Part shown: in pieces, positions 7,953-16,687 of the stretch
How positions within the stretch are numbered: the first letter of the stretch is position 1
Layout of the letters: each line of letters starts with the position of its first letter
Translations under genes and position numbers: made by a program
From: Leptospiraceae bacterium
GTDB taxonomy: Bacteria > Spirochaetota > Leptospiria > Leptospirales > Leptonemataceae
Length of the DNA: 64,000 bases
Assembly: GCA_025059995.1 (NCBI GenBank)
Contig: JANXCF010000006.1
Location: forward strand, 1 to 64,000
Direction: 5' to 3'
The notes under the pieces: generated by a model
The model's input: the letters and a program-made list of their open reading frames with translations, nothing else
What the model was told of the DNA's origin: nothing
Database searches by the model: none

Positions 7953-10862
7953 ATGAGCACAATCGTAGATGCCAAAAACAAAGAAATCATTCAAAAATTA
8001 ATTACATTTATCAACGAAGAAAAGTTCATACGTGATTTTTCATCTTATCAATTAAACAAAATAGAAATGTATATTCAATATGCAAAGCAATTGGCAAATG
8101 CATCCAAAGAAGATCAGTCAGAAGCTTTACAATTGTTAGCGGATTATAAAAATAACGAAAATGAAAAAAGTGTTCTTGGTAGGTTGATTCCCCCCATCAT
8201 TGCTTTTAGCCAATCTTTGGAAAGAGACCCCTCAGAAGAAAATAAATTGTTTGATTTGATCATTTCTGTGATGAATGATTTTCAACTGTCATCACGTTGG
8301 GCAATTGTAGAGTACATAGCCGATCAAATCCTGAGTCTATTCCCAAAAGAAATACAGAAATTAAGAAATCATCCTAATATCGTAGATGTTTTACGTTTAA
8401 AGATGGATGCAAAAGAAAAATTGGTGGGGAAAAAAGAAACCAAAACCATACTCAAGATGATCGTTGAAATTGATCGAAAGGATTTTGCCTCAAGAATTCG
8501 TTATGCTAAGTTGATACAACCGGAAGATCCCCACGAAGCAAATAAGTATTTACGGGAAGCAGCAGAAATCTTAGCAAAAGAAAATAAAACCGACAAGCTA
8601 GACGAAATATGGAAGCAATTAGTTGATGAAAATTTCGAAGACGTCAAGTTCTTCGATCGCTTGGAAAGAATACTCAGTAATAATAAGAATTATTCCTTCA
8701 TTGTGGCGAGTTATCAAAGCATCATGGAAAAATTCAAAGAAATAGAAGATTGGGATACAGTGATCTATTTCTTAAAAAAAATCATACAGAATGCATTGGA
8801 AGCTGAAAAACGTGAGGAAAGTGAACGAAGAAACAAAGATCCACAATCCAAAGGCAAAAGAAAAGAAAGTAAAATTTTGACCAAGTTTAGAGAAGAATTG
8901 ATCCGAGCCTACAAAAATAAATATAAAAATCATTCCTTAATTGATGTTTTTTTGAGACTTTCGAATTTATCGAATTCAAAGATTCCTATTACTATCGGAA
9001 TAAATAACTTTGAAAAGTATATTGTATTTGATGCTGGAAATTATGTTTATCACAGAACAAGAGGAGTGGGGAAAATCAAAGAAATCAATGACAAATTCAT
9101 TATAGTAGATTTCGAGAAATATCCCAATCAAAAGATGTCTTTGGATTTAGCCATTTCGAATTTGCAAGCTCTTCAAAAGGATCATCTTTGGGTGATGGAT
9201 TATGAGAACAAAGAAGAATTAAAACGAATTTTTGAACAAGATAAAATCAAGTTTTTTATGTTGTTGTTGAACTCCTATAATAGAAAAATCACTCTTAGCC
9301 AAATCAAAAAAGAACTCTTTGAAAAAAAATTATTAACGGAAAAAGAATGGAATAAATGGTGGCAAGAAACTCGCAAACTCCTGAAAGAAAATCCAATGTT
9401 TGGTTTTAATCCGAAAAAACGTGATGAAATCTTGATGTGGGAAAGAGAACTTAGTTATTCAGAAGAATTGGAAAACAAATTTAATAACGTCAAAGAATGG
9501 GAGAAAAAATTAGAAATTGCCATCGAAAGCATTACCATGAGTCCAGAACTTACAGAAAAAGCAGCCGAAACCATTGCTGAATATTTTCTCGCTCAAGAAA
9601 GCAAAATGGATCCTCGAGATGATAAGAAAAAAGTAATTGAAATATTCTTATTCTTCGAGTACTTTAAGCAAGTATTTCCTGATAATCCAATTCCCAAAGA
9701 AAGAAAAAACAAAAAAGAACATATCATTGAAATCATTAAAGGCATGGATGATGAGGAAATAGTAAAATTTTTCGAAGAACTCAAAATCACAGAATTTAAA
9801 AAAGGTTATGTGGATCTCGTCATTGAATCAAAAGAGAACTATCCAGAGCTCCTAAAGAAAATCCTTTTCGAAGGTACGATCAAGATTCACAAATACATCA
9901 TTGATGAGTTGGATAAACGAAACCATAAAGAATTACTCTCGGATTTTTTATACAGCTTGTTTAGGAAATATAAAGAAAATCCTGAGCTATTTTTATGGTT
10001 TGGTAAGAACATCATTCATAATAACTGGGAAGAAGAGTATGATTGGATTTCAATTTCAAAATACGATTTTATTCTACAGCTTTTTAGATTAATAAAGTTT
10101 TTGTCAAAATTAGATATACGAGGAAATAAATTGAGAAACTCTGCGATTGAAGCTATTTTTGGAACAACAAACATTAATCTTGAAACTTTAGAAAAATCAA
10201 AACTCAAAGAATTTATACAAAATGGTAGCGAAGATTTTGTTTTGAAATTGTATATAATTTTTAGAGATACTCCTAATATTCCTCAAGCTCATAAAGAAAA
10301 TTTATGGGAATTCATCAAAAAAATCAAACCTGATATTTCTTTGATATCAATGCAAGAAGAGATAGAAGAAGAAGTGGTAAGTCTACTTCCACCAGAAGAT
10401 ATTGTATACATAACAAAAGAAGCTATCGAAAAGCTAAGAAAGCATCTTGATCATCTAATTTATGTTGAAATGCCTGAGAATGCAAGAGAAATAGGAGAAG
10501 CTCAAGAAAAAGGTGACTTACGAGAAAATGCTGAATACAAAGCGGCATTAGAACGTCAAGATAAACTAAGAGCTGAGATCAAAAAATTAGAAGAAGAACT
10601 CAAGAAAGTAAGACCCATAGATCCCGATAAGATACGCACAGATTTAGTTTCTATTGGAACAAAAGTAACATTAAAAGATCACGAAGGAAATTCCTTACAA
10701 TACACAATCTTGGGACCTTGGGATACTGACCCTGAATTGAATATCATTTCCTATGCTTCTCCTTTAGGTAAGAGTTTGATTGGAAAGAGGGTAGGAGATA
10801 TTGCCCAACTTAGTTCAGAAAAAACTTTTACTATAGAGAAAATTGAAAAGGCTATCGAATAA
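7953..10862 (+). CDS. greA: Giant GreA-type transcription elongation factor
   Basis: GreA rescues backtracked RNA polymerase by stimulating transcript cleavage through the secondary channel. Only the last 155 or so residues are GreA: the coiled coil holds GDLRENAEYKAA with the acidic tip, followed by the FKBP-like C-terminal domain (TKVTLKDHEGN to GKRVGDIA). In front are about 810 residues of mostly helical, repeat-like sequence, with a short segment near 350-400 (YHRTRGVGKIKEIND) that resembles a CarD/KOW-like barrel. From memory, long GreA proteins of this kind occur in Borrelia and Leptospira, so the extension is a spirochaete trait and not a recent fusion. Its role is unknown. Confidence 0.88.
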   Translation: MSTIVDAKNKEIIQKLITFINEEKFIRDFSSYQLNKIEMYIQYAKQLANASKEDQSEALQLLADYKNNENEKSVLGRLIPPIIAFSQSLERDPSEENKLFDLIISVMNDFQLSSRWAIVEYIADQILSLFPKEIQKLRNHPNIVDVLRLKMDAKEKLVGKKETKTILKMIVEIDRKDFASRIRYAKLIQPEDPHEANKYLREAAEILAKENKTDKLDEIWKQLVDENFEDVKFFDRLERILSNNKNYSFIVASYQSIMEKFKEIEDWDTVIYFLKKIIQNALEAEKREESERRNKDPQSKGKRKESKILTKFREELIRAYKNKYKNHSLIDVFLRLSNLSNSKIPITIGINNFEKYIVFDAGNYVYHRTRGVGKIKEINDKFIIVDFEKYPNQKMSLDLAISNLQALQKDHLWVMDYENKEELKRIFEQDKIKFFMLLLNSYNRKITLSQIKKELFEKKLLTEKEWNKWWQETRKLLKENPMFGFNPKKRDEILMWERELSYSEELENKFNNVKEWEKKLEIAIESITMSPELTEKAAETIAEYFLAQESKMDPRDDKKKVIEIFLFFEYFKQVFPDNPIPKERKNKKEHIIEIIKGMDDEEIVKFFEELKITEFKKGYVDLVIESKENYPELLKKILFEGTIKIHKYIIDELDKRNHKELLSDFLYSLFRKYKENPELFLWFGKNIIHNNWEEEYDWISISKYDFILQLFRLIKFLSKLDIRGNKLRNSAIEAIFGTTNINLETLEKSKLKEFIQNGSEDFVLKLYIIFRDTPNIPQAHKENLWEFIKKIKPDISLISMQEEIEEEVVSLLPPEDIVYITKEAIEKLRKHLDHLIYVEMPENAREIGEAQEKGDLRENAEYKAALERQDKLRAEIKKLEEELKKVRPIDPDKIRTDLVSIGTKVTLKDHEGNSLQYTILGPWDTDPELNIISYASPLGKSLIGKRVGDIAQLSSEKTFTIEKIEKAIE

Positions 10863-10869
10863 AAAACTA

Positions 10870-11634
10870 TCACTTTTTTCTTTTCTCTTTTAGAGTTGCA
10901 AAGGCTTCCTGAGTTTTTTCGGAAGCTAGGATATCTTCGATTTCTTTTAGGTCTTTTTCTAATTGGATTTCTAAGTGTTCTTTGGATATCCACCGTTGAT
11001 AACCTTTTTTGATAGATACAAGTGAATGCAGGGAAAATTTGCTTAGTTGCTCTGCAAATTTATAGGCATTCTTTTTTGTTTCTTCATAGGTTTCAAAAAC
11101 TTCGTCAACAAGTTGGTATTTTAGGCAATCTTCCGCTTTGAATAATTTTCCTTGAATAGTGGTTTGGACAACATTTTGGTAACCAATTTTTATGGCTAAA
11201 AGTTCCAATGCTATCGATGGTATCGTCATGGATAAATAGATTTCCGTAAAACCAATTCTAGATTTTGTTTTGTTCATAAAACGAAAATCGCTGAAAGTAG
11301 CTAAAAAAGCACCACCACCAGCGGCATAGCCAGAAATGAGAGAGATCGTAGGAAGAGGAAAGAAGAAATGTTCCCATCCTAAAATAGCCAAGCTTTTCAT
11401 GATATTACGTATTGATTCTTTACTTCCATAAAGAAAAATATCTGGATTTAAACCATTACAAAAAAAATCCGTTTTGGCTGATTCAATCAAGACCACCTTC
11501 GCATCACTTTGTTTGATGTTTTGAAAAGCCTCTTGAAACTCTTGGATAAAAATTTCGTCGATTGAATTTTCTCTGTCAGAATCAAGTGTGATAACTGCGA
11601 TAGAATTTTCTATTTTGAGATGTATTTTTGACAT
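10870..11634 (-). CDS. Crotonase-fold (enoyl-CoA hydratase/isomerase family) protein
   Basis: A 254-residue crotonase with the oxyanion-hole segments FFCNGLNP and GYAAGGGAFLA and the usual C-terminal helices. ATG 11634 is preferred to a TTG 33 bp upstream because it opens directly with the first strand (KIHLKIEN). One catalytic glutamate is kept (TEIYLSM), but the position of the other glutamate of classical hydratases (after GGG) is phenylalanine. A true hydratase is therefore unlikely; an isomerase or a thioesterase-like or structural role is possible. It points toward greA with a 7-bp gap. Substrate unknown. Confidence 0.8.
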   Translation of the reverse strand: MSKIHLKIENSIAVITLDSDRENSIDEIFIQEFQEAFQNIKQSDAKVVLIESAKTDFFCNGLNPDIFLYGSKESIRNIMKSLAILGWEHFFFPLPTISLISGYAAGGGAFLATFSDFRFMNKTKSRIGFTEIYLSMTIPSIALELLAIKIGYQNVVQTTIQGKLFKAEDCLKYQLVDEVFETYEETKKNAYKFAEQLSKFSLHSLVSIKKGYQRWISKEHLEIQLEKDLKEIEDILASEKTQEAFATLKEKRKK

Positions 11635-11745
11635 AATAATAGAATAAAAAATCGATTTCTTTGTCAATTTGATTATTTCTAATTCTAAAAACAGAAATTG
11701 AACTTTTGAATTGACAAAAAAAGAAAAAAAAATTTGTTAAGAACT

Positions 11746-12246
11746 ATGAAATTAAAAATTCTACCTGTATTTGGTTTGGTGATAACTTCTCTTTTCAGTT
11801 TACATTCAGTGGATAAAGAATCTATATCAAAATTAGATGTTTCAAAAAAATCCTTAGATGAATGTATAGAAGGGATAAAGAGTTTAAATCCACAAGAACA
11901 ATTAGTTCATCTGTACACGTGTGCGAAGAATTATACCAAAGACGAAAAATTTCAACGAGCTCTATTAGATGTTATTTCAGATTCTCAGAATTACCAAGTT
12001 TCTCGTAATAGTTTGTTATTATTGGCGAACCAGAAAAAAGACTACATAAATACAAGGCTTTTGGAAATATCTCAAAAAGAATACTATAAAAATCAAACTT
12101 CTCTACAATACATGATTTCAATGGTAGTTTACAGTAACTCTACAACAAAGACTAAAAATCAAGAAAAAGATTATTATAAGCAACTTCAAAATTCGGAGGA
12201 TGAGTTTCTAAAAGATTTGGCTTCTCAACTCCAGAAATCCAAATGA
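11746..12246 (+). CDS. Secreted protein of unknown function
   Basis: About 166 residues starting with a signal peptide (MKLKILPVFG then VITSLFSLHS), so it is probably exported. The mature part is helical and charged with three cysteines in total, and resembles short HEAT-like pairs (RNSLLLLANQ). ATG 11746 is chosen over a TTG four codons earlier because it begins the signal sequence. A TTGACA box at 11711-11716 may belong to its promoter, but the -10 is poor. Its stop overlaps the next start as ATGA, linking it to the ThiF-like gene. I do not recognise the family. Confidence 0.6.
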   Translation: MKLKILPVFGLVITSLFSLHSVDKESISKLDVSKKSLDECIEGIKSLNPQEQLVHLYTCAKNYTKDEKFQRALLDVISDSQNYQVSRNSLLLLANQKKDYINTRLLEISQKEYYKNQTSLQYMISMVVYSNSTTKTKNQEKDYYKQLQNSEDEFLKDLASQLQKSK

Positions 12247-13097
12247 ATGAACTTTACGAAACTAAGAATTTTAAATTAACTAAAGAAGAAATCACTCGTT
12301 ATTCGAGAAATATATTTCTCAAAGAGATTGGACTTGAGGGACAAGTAAAACTAAAAAAAAGTAAAGTATTAATAATTGGGGCTGGTGGTCTTGGGAGCCC
12401 GATTTTGTATTACCTTGCTGCATCAGGTGTTGGATTTTTAAAAGTGTGTGAATATGATATTGTAGATCCAACGAATTTACAAAGACAATTTCTTTATGAT
12501 ACCAAAGATGTAGGAAAGAAGAAATCAGAGGTGTTGAAAAAAAGAATTTTGGAATTTAATCCCTACATAGAGCTCGAAGTCGTATCAGAACGATTAACTC
12601 CTGAGAATGCTTTTCATATTATACGTAATGTAGATTTAGTGATTGATGGTTCTGATAACTTTGCCACAAGGTTTTTAGTAAATGATGTATGTTATTTTCA
12701 AGAGATACCTCTAATTACAGGTGGAGTGATTCAATTCTATGGATTAATAATAGGAATTGAACCAAAAAAAACTTTTTGTTATCGGTGTTTATTGGAGCAT
12801 CCACCAGAAGAAGCAGAAAATTGTTCTACGGTTGGAGTGATGGGATCTATGGTGGGAGTCATTGGTTCATTAATGTCTCTGGAAGCAGTTAAATATTTAC
12901 TAGGGATAAGTCCTAACATAATGGGACAGATTATTCGATATGATGGTTTGATGCAAGAATTTAGAATTCAAAATATTCAAAAAACTCCTACTTGTATATT
13001 ATGTGGAGAAAATCCCCAAATAAAACACTTTGAAAAAGAAAATTTTGATTATCAACAAGTTTGTAATCCTTTACCCGCATTTATGAAAGTCATTTAA
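12243..13097 (+). CDS. ThiF/MoeB/HesA family E1-like adenylyltransferase
   Basis: These enzymes adenylate the C-terminal glycine of ubiquitin-like sulfur carriers (ThiS, MoaD) for thiamine or molybdopterin synthesis. The 284 residues show the ATP loop GAGGLGSPIL, the DPTNLQRQFLY segment with the arginine finger, GSDNFATRF, and two zinc CxxC pairs (CYRC and CILC). The candidate acceptor cysteine lies in AENCSTVGV. There is no rhodanese domain. No carrier gene is adjacent, so ThiF cannot be told from MoeB. It is not obviously connected with the Pup-like gene at 23125, since pupylation needs no E1. Confidence 0.88.
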   Translation: MNELYETKNFKLTKEEITRYSRNIFLKEIGLEGQVKLKKSKVLIIGAGGLGSPILYYLAASGVGFLKVCEYDIVDPTNLQRQFLYDTKDVGKKKSEVLKKRILEFNPYIELEVVSERLTPENAFHIIRNVDLVIDGSDNFATRFLVNDVCYFQEIPLITGGVIQFYGLIIGIEPKKTFCYRCLLEHPPEEAENCSTVGVMGSMVGVIGSLMSLEAVKYLLGISPNIMGQIIRYDGLMQEFRIQNIQKTPTCILCGENPQIKHFEKENFDYQQVCNPLPAFMKVI

Positions 13098-13208
13098 AAT
13101 TCAAAAAAGAAAAATTTTAGTTGTATGTCTTTTATCAAAAAAAAATCAAACCTAAATATTTTATTAAAAATCGTCGTTTTTTTAGATAACCATTTAAAGG
13201 AGGAAAAT

Positions 13209-13466
13209 ATGTTAGAACTTAATGCTAAAAAATGGGAAGATGAGGAAGAAGATTTAGAAGAAGAAGATGAAGATTGGGAAGATGAAGATCTTGAGGATGA
13301 TGAGGATTTTGATGATGATGAAGACTGGGAAGACGAAGACCTCGAAGATGAAGATTGGGAAGATGAAGATCTTGAGGATGATGAGGATTTTGATGATGAT
13401 GAAGACTGGGAAGACGAAGACCTCGAAGATGAAGATTGGGAAGATGAAGAAGATGAAGACAAATAG
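13209..13466 (+). CDS. Asp/Glu-rich tandem-repeat protein
   Basis: An 85-residue protein that after MLELNAKKW consists almost only of Asp and Glu with regularly spaced Trp, Leu and Phe. It has one of the best ribosome sites in the window (AAAGGAGGA, ending 6 bp before the ATG), so it is clearly translated. A repeat of 27 residues recurs more than twice and is exact at the DNA level (81 bp). Long polyacidic tracts often bind cations or basic proteins such as ribosomal proteins or histone-like proteins, but nothing here proves that. The upstream in-frame start at 13125 lacks a ribosome site. Family not recognised. Confidence 0.75.
   Translation: MLELNAKKWEDEEEDLEEEDEDWEDEDLEDDEDFDDDEDWEDEDLEDEDWEDEDLEDDEDFDDDEDWEDEDLEDEDWEDEEDEDK
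13266..13450 (+). repeat. 81-bp exact tandem repeat, about 2.2 copies
   Basis: Copies begin at 13266, 13347 and 13428, spaced exactly 81 bp apart and identical over the parts compared. The period equals 27 codons, so copy number can change without breaking the frame. Perfect identity, including third codon positions, points to recent expansion or ongoing homogenisation. The repeats lie entirely inside the acidic protein gene. Confidence 0.92.
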
Positions 13467-13481
13467 TGATTAAATAAATGG

Positions 13482-13694
13482 ATGATACCCCTGAGATTAG
13501 TTCTCGTTTTTTTGGGGATTTTTATAGTAATTCTATTCTTGATAAGTAATCCCCAAGAAGTTTCTTTTCATTTTTTGTTTTGGAAAAGTGTTTATCGCTT
13601 GTATGAGGTGATTATATTCAGCATGATCTTGGGGGTATTGTTGTATATTCTCGTTATAGGACATATTAAAGATGTTATGGATAGGAAAAAATAA
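13482..13694 (+). CDS. LapA-domain small membrane protein
   Basis: A 70-residue protein with two transmembrane helices and the motif FLISNPQEVSFHFLFW between them, which matches the LapA/DUF1049 domain (lipopolysaccharide assembly protein A). In other Gram-negatives LapA-type proteins help to coordinate LPS production in the inner membrane. It starts 15 bp after the acidic protein and 7 bp before the RsmD-like gene, so it is part of the same run. The last residues are basic (DRKK), predicting a cytoplasmic tail. Confidence 0.78.
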   Translation: MIPLRLVLVFLGIFIVILFLISNPQEVSFHFLFWKSVYRLYEVIIFSMILGVLLYILVIGHIKDVMDRKK

Positions 13695-13701
13695 ATAGTA
13701 A

Positions 13702-14385
13702 ATGAATATCTCACAAAGAAAAAAAATTCATATACCAGTCATAAAAGGTTTTTTGAAAGGGAAAAAGATACCTCTGCCTCCGTCTTTAAAGGGATACAGA
13801 AATTTTACCTCTGGTTTAATCAAGGAAGCATTATTTCAACATATTGAAAATTTTTTTGGAGTGTCTCTTGATGGTCAAAAGAAGTTATCTATATCATTTT
13901 TTGATTTGTGTGCTGGTTCTGGACAAATTGGTATAGAAGCTTATAGTCGTGGGATGACACCTGTCCATATTGTCGAAAAAGATAAAAAACGATTTGATTT
14001 TATCTTAGAAAACCTTAAAAGTTTTGAAAAGAATGGAAGAAGAATCCATTTTCATCAAAAGGATTTCAGAAGATTAGCGGATGAAATCGTTCTATCTCTG
14101 AAAACAGCCGTTTTTATTGATTTGCCCTATACTTTTTGGAAGAAAGATGGTGTATGTTATCATATCGATCAATTTTTCATGAAATACTTAGAACATTTGA
14201 AAAAACAAGTTGGTTTATTTTCCCAAGAGCAAAAAGAAAGATTTGCACATATATTCTTTATTCAATCACCAGTTCCATATGTGATACCTGATAATTTAAA
14301 AAATTCGAACTGGTTTATTTTAGATGTTGACATAAAATATTACAGAAAGCATTATTTAGTCATAATAAAAATACATTTGATTTGA
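13702..14385 (+). CDS. rsmD: RsmD-like 16S rRNA methyltransferase
   Basis: RsmD methylates G966 of 16S rRNA using S-adenosylmethionine. The 227 residues show the N-terminal RNA-binding segment (FTSGLIKEALF, matching the usual T.D.vreALFN), the SAM motif DLCAGSGQIGIEA and an acidic ligand in HIVEKD. The catalytic tetrapeptide, normally D/N-P-P-Y, reads DLPY here, which is unusual. The rest of the fold is intact, so it may still be active or act on a different target. It lies between LapA and a glycosyltransferase. Confidence 0.78.
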   Translation: MNISQRKKIHIPVIKGFLKGKKIPLPPSLKGYRNFTSGLIKEALFQHIENFFGVSLDGQKKLSISFFDLCAGSGQIGIEAYSRGMTPVHIVEKDKKRFDFILENLKSFEKNGRRIHFHQKDFRRLADEIVLSLKTAVFIDLPYTFWKKDGVCYHIDQFFMKYLEHLKKQVGLFSQEQKERFAHIFFIQSPVPYVIPDNLKNSNWFILDVDIKYYRKHYLVIIKIHLI

Positions 14386-14410
14386 GTGGATTTGAAAAAA
14401 CTTTGGTCTT

Positions 14411-15949
14411 ATGTTTCTTCATGACATATTTGTTTTTGCACTCATTTCTGTTTATTTCATCGATGTTTTCTTGCTTTTTATATATGGCGTTCATCTATAT
14501 GTGATGATCTATCTATACAAAAAAAATAAACACAAATGCATAAGTAATCTGGAGAAACCCCCTATTGACTTGGAAAAGACTGACTTAAATCAAATACCTG
14601 AAGTTGCCATCCAATTACCAATTTACAATGAATATTACGTGGTAGATCGTTTGTTGGATTCTATTCGAAATATACGCTGGCCTAAAGAAAAATTATATAT
14701 TCAAGTCCTAGATGACTCAACTGATGAAACCGTAGAAAAGGTTTCTAAAATTGTCAAAAAAATGCAAGATGATGGTTATCGTATAGAACTCATCCACAGA
14801 AATAATAGAGTTGGTTTTAAAGCAGGAGCTTTAAAAGAAGGTCTTGAAAAAATTAAAGCTGAGTACGTTGCCATTTTTGATGCGGATTTCATTCCAAATC
14901 CAGATTTTTTTGTAAAGCTTATACCTTATTTTCAAGATCCAGAAATTGGAATGATTCAAACTCGCTGGGGACATATCAATAAAAATTTTTCTCTTCTCAC
15001 TTATGCCCAGTCGTTAGGGATTGATGGGCATTTTGTTATAGAGCAAGTTGCAAGAAATGGTTCAGGTTTATGGATGAATTTTAACGGAACTGCAGGGATA
15101 TGGAGAAAACAATGCATCATAGATGCTGGAAGTTGGGAAAGTGATACCCTAACTGAAGATTTTGATTTATCCTATCGAGCTGAATTAAAAGGATGGAAAT
15201 TTCGTTATTTCTCTGACATTGTAAATGATGCAGAACTTCCTGTTACTATACAAGCCTTTAAATCTCAACAGTTTCGTTGGTGCAAAGGTTCAATCCAAAC
15301 TGCTATAAAATTAATTCCGAGAATTATCAAAGCAAATTTACCCTGGAAAATCAAAATAGAAGCCATCATACATTTAACCAACTACCTAGTTCATCCATTG
15401 ATGATTCTTAATATCTTACTTACTTTACCTTTAATTCATATAGAGAAATGGTCAAATTATAAATTTTCTAATTTAGCAACGGAGTTTGTGCTTTTCATTG
15501 CTTTTCTTTTGAGCATATCTACATTTGCTCCAACAATTTTTTATTTATATACTCAAAAAGAGCTCCACCAAAACTGGAAGAAGAAAATACCATACATGTT
15601 TGTCTTGATGATGATAGGAATAGGTATTTCTGTTTCTAATACAAAAGCTTTTCTGGAAGCTATTTTTGGAAAAATTTCGAATTTTCAACGAACTCCAAAA
15701 TATAAAATCGAGACCAAAAATGATAATTACATAAATCGAAGCAAATACAAACAAAATATAGATCCTACCATTCTTGTAGAGTTTTTGTTTTTTATTTATT
15801 GCCTATTAACTATCTGGTTTGCATATAGTTATGAAAAATATCTAGTTATACCTTTTATGTTTATTTATGCCATAGGTTTCTTTTATGTAATGTTTTTAAA
15901 TATTTACCAACAAATCATCATAAAGACAAGTTTTTTTATTAAAAATTGA
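14411..15949 (+). CDS. Family 2 processive glycosyltransferase, cellulose synthase-like
   Basis: A 512-residue membrane glycosyltransferase. Two N-terminal transmembrane helices are followed by a GT2 catalytic domain with QLPIYNE, VLDDSTDET, the metal-binding DAD (FDADFIP), TEDFDLSYR with the catalytic base, and QQFRWCKG (the QxxRW motif of processive synthases). Four or so helices follow at the C-terminus. Such enzymes polymerise and export beta-linked polysaccharide; cellulose versus mannan cannot be decided. A PilZ protein lies 61 bp downstream, and PilZ domains commonly activate such synthases with cyclic di-GMP. Confidence 0.88.
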   Translation: MFLHDIFVFALISVYFIDVFLLFIYGVHLYVMIYLYKKNKHKCISNLEKPPIDLEKTDLNQIPEVAIQLPIYNEYYVVDRLLDSIRNIRWPKEKLYIQVLDDSTDETVEKVSKIVKKMQDDGYRIELIHRNNRVGFKAGALKEGLEKIKAEYVAIFDADFIPNPDFFVKLIPYFQDPEIGMIQTRWGHINKNFSLLTYAQSLGIDGHFVIEQVARNGSGLWMNFNGTAGIWRKQCIIDAGSWESDTLTEDFDLSYRAELKGWKFRYFSDIVNDAELPVTIQAFKSQQFRWCKGSIQTAIKLIPRIIKANLPWKIKIEAIIHLTNYLVHPLMILNILLTLPLIHIEKWSNYKFSNLATEFVLFIAFLLSISTFAPTIFYLYTQKELHQNWKKKIPYMFVLMMIGIGISVSNTKAFLEAIFGKISNFQRTPKYKIETKNDNYINRSKYKQNIDPTILVEFLFFIYCLLTIWFAYSYEKYLVIPFMFIYAIGFFYVMFLNIYQQIIIKTSFFIKN

Positions 15950-16010
15950 CAATAACTAAGTTGAAATAAAAGATTTACTATGTAAAGATAAAAAATATTA
16001 TGCAAAGTAT

Positions 16011-16352
16011 ATGAGCAATTATCGTGATCCTTCGAAGCAAAAAAGAAGGCACGCAAGAATCGCGGTATCAAATTTACAAGGAACTTTCCTTGTAGAAGGT
16101 AGTGGACAAGAACATGACTGTAGTATTCTTGACATTGGAACAGGAGGAATGGGAATATCAAGTAAAACTTTGTTGTATCCAGGAGAAAGAATCAAGATGA
16201 GGTTTTGGTTAGAAAATCAGGAGTTTGAAATCCCTGGGATTGTATCGCGTGTATCAGGAAAAAATGTAGGCATTATATATGATAATCCTCCTCAGGATGT
16301 AATTATGAAAATTCAGAACTTTATTCATTCAAAACTATTTAAAGGAAAGTAA
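16011..16352 (+). CDS. PilZ-domain protein
   Basis: A stand-alone PilZ domain of 113 residues. The cyclic di-GMP-binding RxxxR motif is present near residue 10 (RRHAR), and the second motif reads DIGTGGMG, with Gly where Ser is usual in DxSxxG. Binding is therefore likely, though weaker binding is possible. It follows a processive glycosyltransferase, and the window encodes several GGDEF proteins, so control of polysaccharide synthesis by cyclic di-GMP is a reasonable inference. Confidence 0.85.
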   Translation: MSNYRDPSKQKRRHARIAVSNLQGTFLVEGSGQEHDCSILDIGTGGMGISSKTLLYPGERIKMRFWLENQEFEIPGIVSRVSGKNVGIIYDNPPQDVIMKIQNFIHSKLFKGK

Positions 16353-16378
16353 TAATCCATGAGTGTTTGGAGGTTGTA

Positions 16379-16678
16379 ATGGGAACACAAAAGATATTAT
16401 GTGCTAATTGTCGTCATTGTATCGTCCTTCGTCAATATGAGTCAGATCAAGAGAAATATATTCTGAGAGTTCGATGTATCAAAAAAATGTGGTCTAAAAG
16501 ATCAGGCGAAGAAAAATTGTATAAATACTTTACTGTTGCACGGAGAATGATGAATCATTGTGAACATTACAAAAAAATGGGAGATGAATTACCTTTTATT
16601 AAAAATTTAAAAAAAGAATTACCTATCAAGGATGAAATTTATACTACAAAAAAACCGGTTCTGAAAGTTCCTCAATAA
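16379..16678 (+). CDS. Cysteine-containing small protein of unknown function
   Basis: A 99-residue soluble protein with five Cys residues: a CxxC pair near the start (CANCRHC), one in RVRCIKK and one in NHCEHY. The pattern suggests a zinc or iron-sulfur site. The ATG at 16379 has a GGAGG ribosome site 5 bp upstream; a TTG four codons earlier overlaps that site and is rejected. It precedes the RnfC-like gene by 9 bp, so a role linked to that iron-sulfur protein is possible. Family not recognised. Confidence 0.65.
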   Translation: MGTQKILCANCRHCIVLRQYESDQEKYILRVRCIKKMWSKRSGEEKLYKYFTVARRMMNHCEHYKKMGDELPFIKNLKKELPIKDEIYTTKKPVLKVPQ

Positions 16679-16687
16679 GCTTTTTAA

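Noticed and set aside
11711-11740. Promoter of the secreted protein gene at 11746
   Set aside because: TTGACA is present but no acceptable -10 box lies at 16-18 bp, so it was not listed as a feature.
12243-13097. ThiF-like E1 as part of the Pup-like conjugation system
   Set aside because: Pupylation uses ATP phosphorylation of a glutamate by PafA and needs no E1; the gene is 8 kb away in another operon.
13266-13450. CRISPR-like repeats
   Set aside because: The repeat is contiguous with no spacers and lies inside a reading frame; no cas genes are present.
13094-13462. Long serine-rich open frame on the minus strand
   Set aside because: It is the shadow of the Asp/Glu codons (GAT, GAA, GAG) of the acidic protein on the other strand, and lacks a ribosome site.
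16367-16378. TTG start of the Cys-containing protein
   Set aside because: It overlaps the GGAGG site that clearly serves the ATG at 16379.
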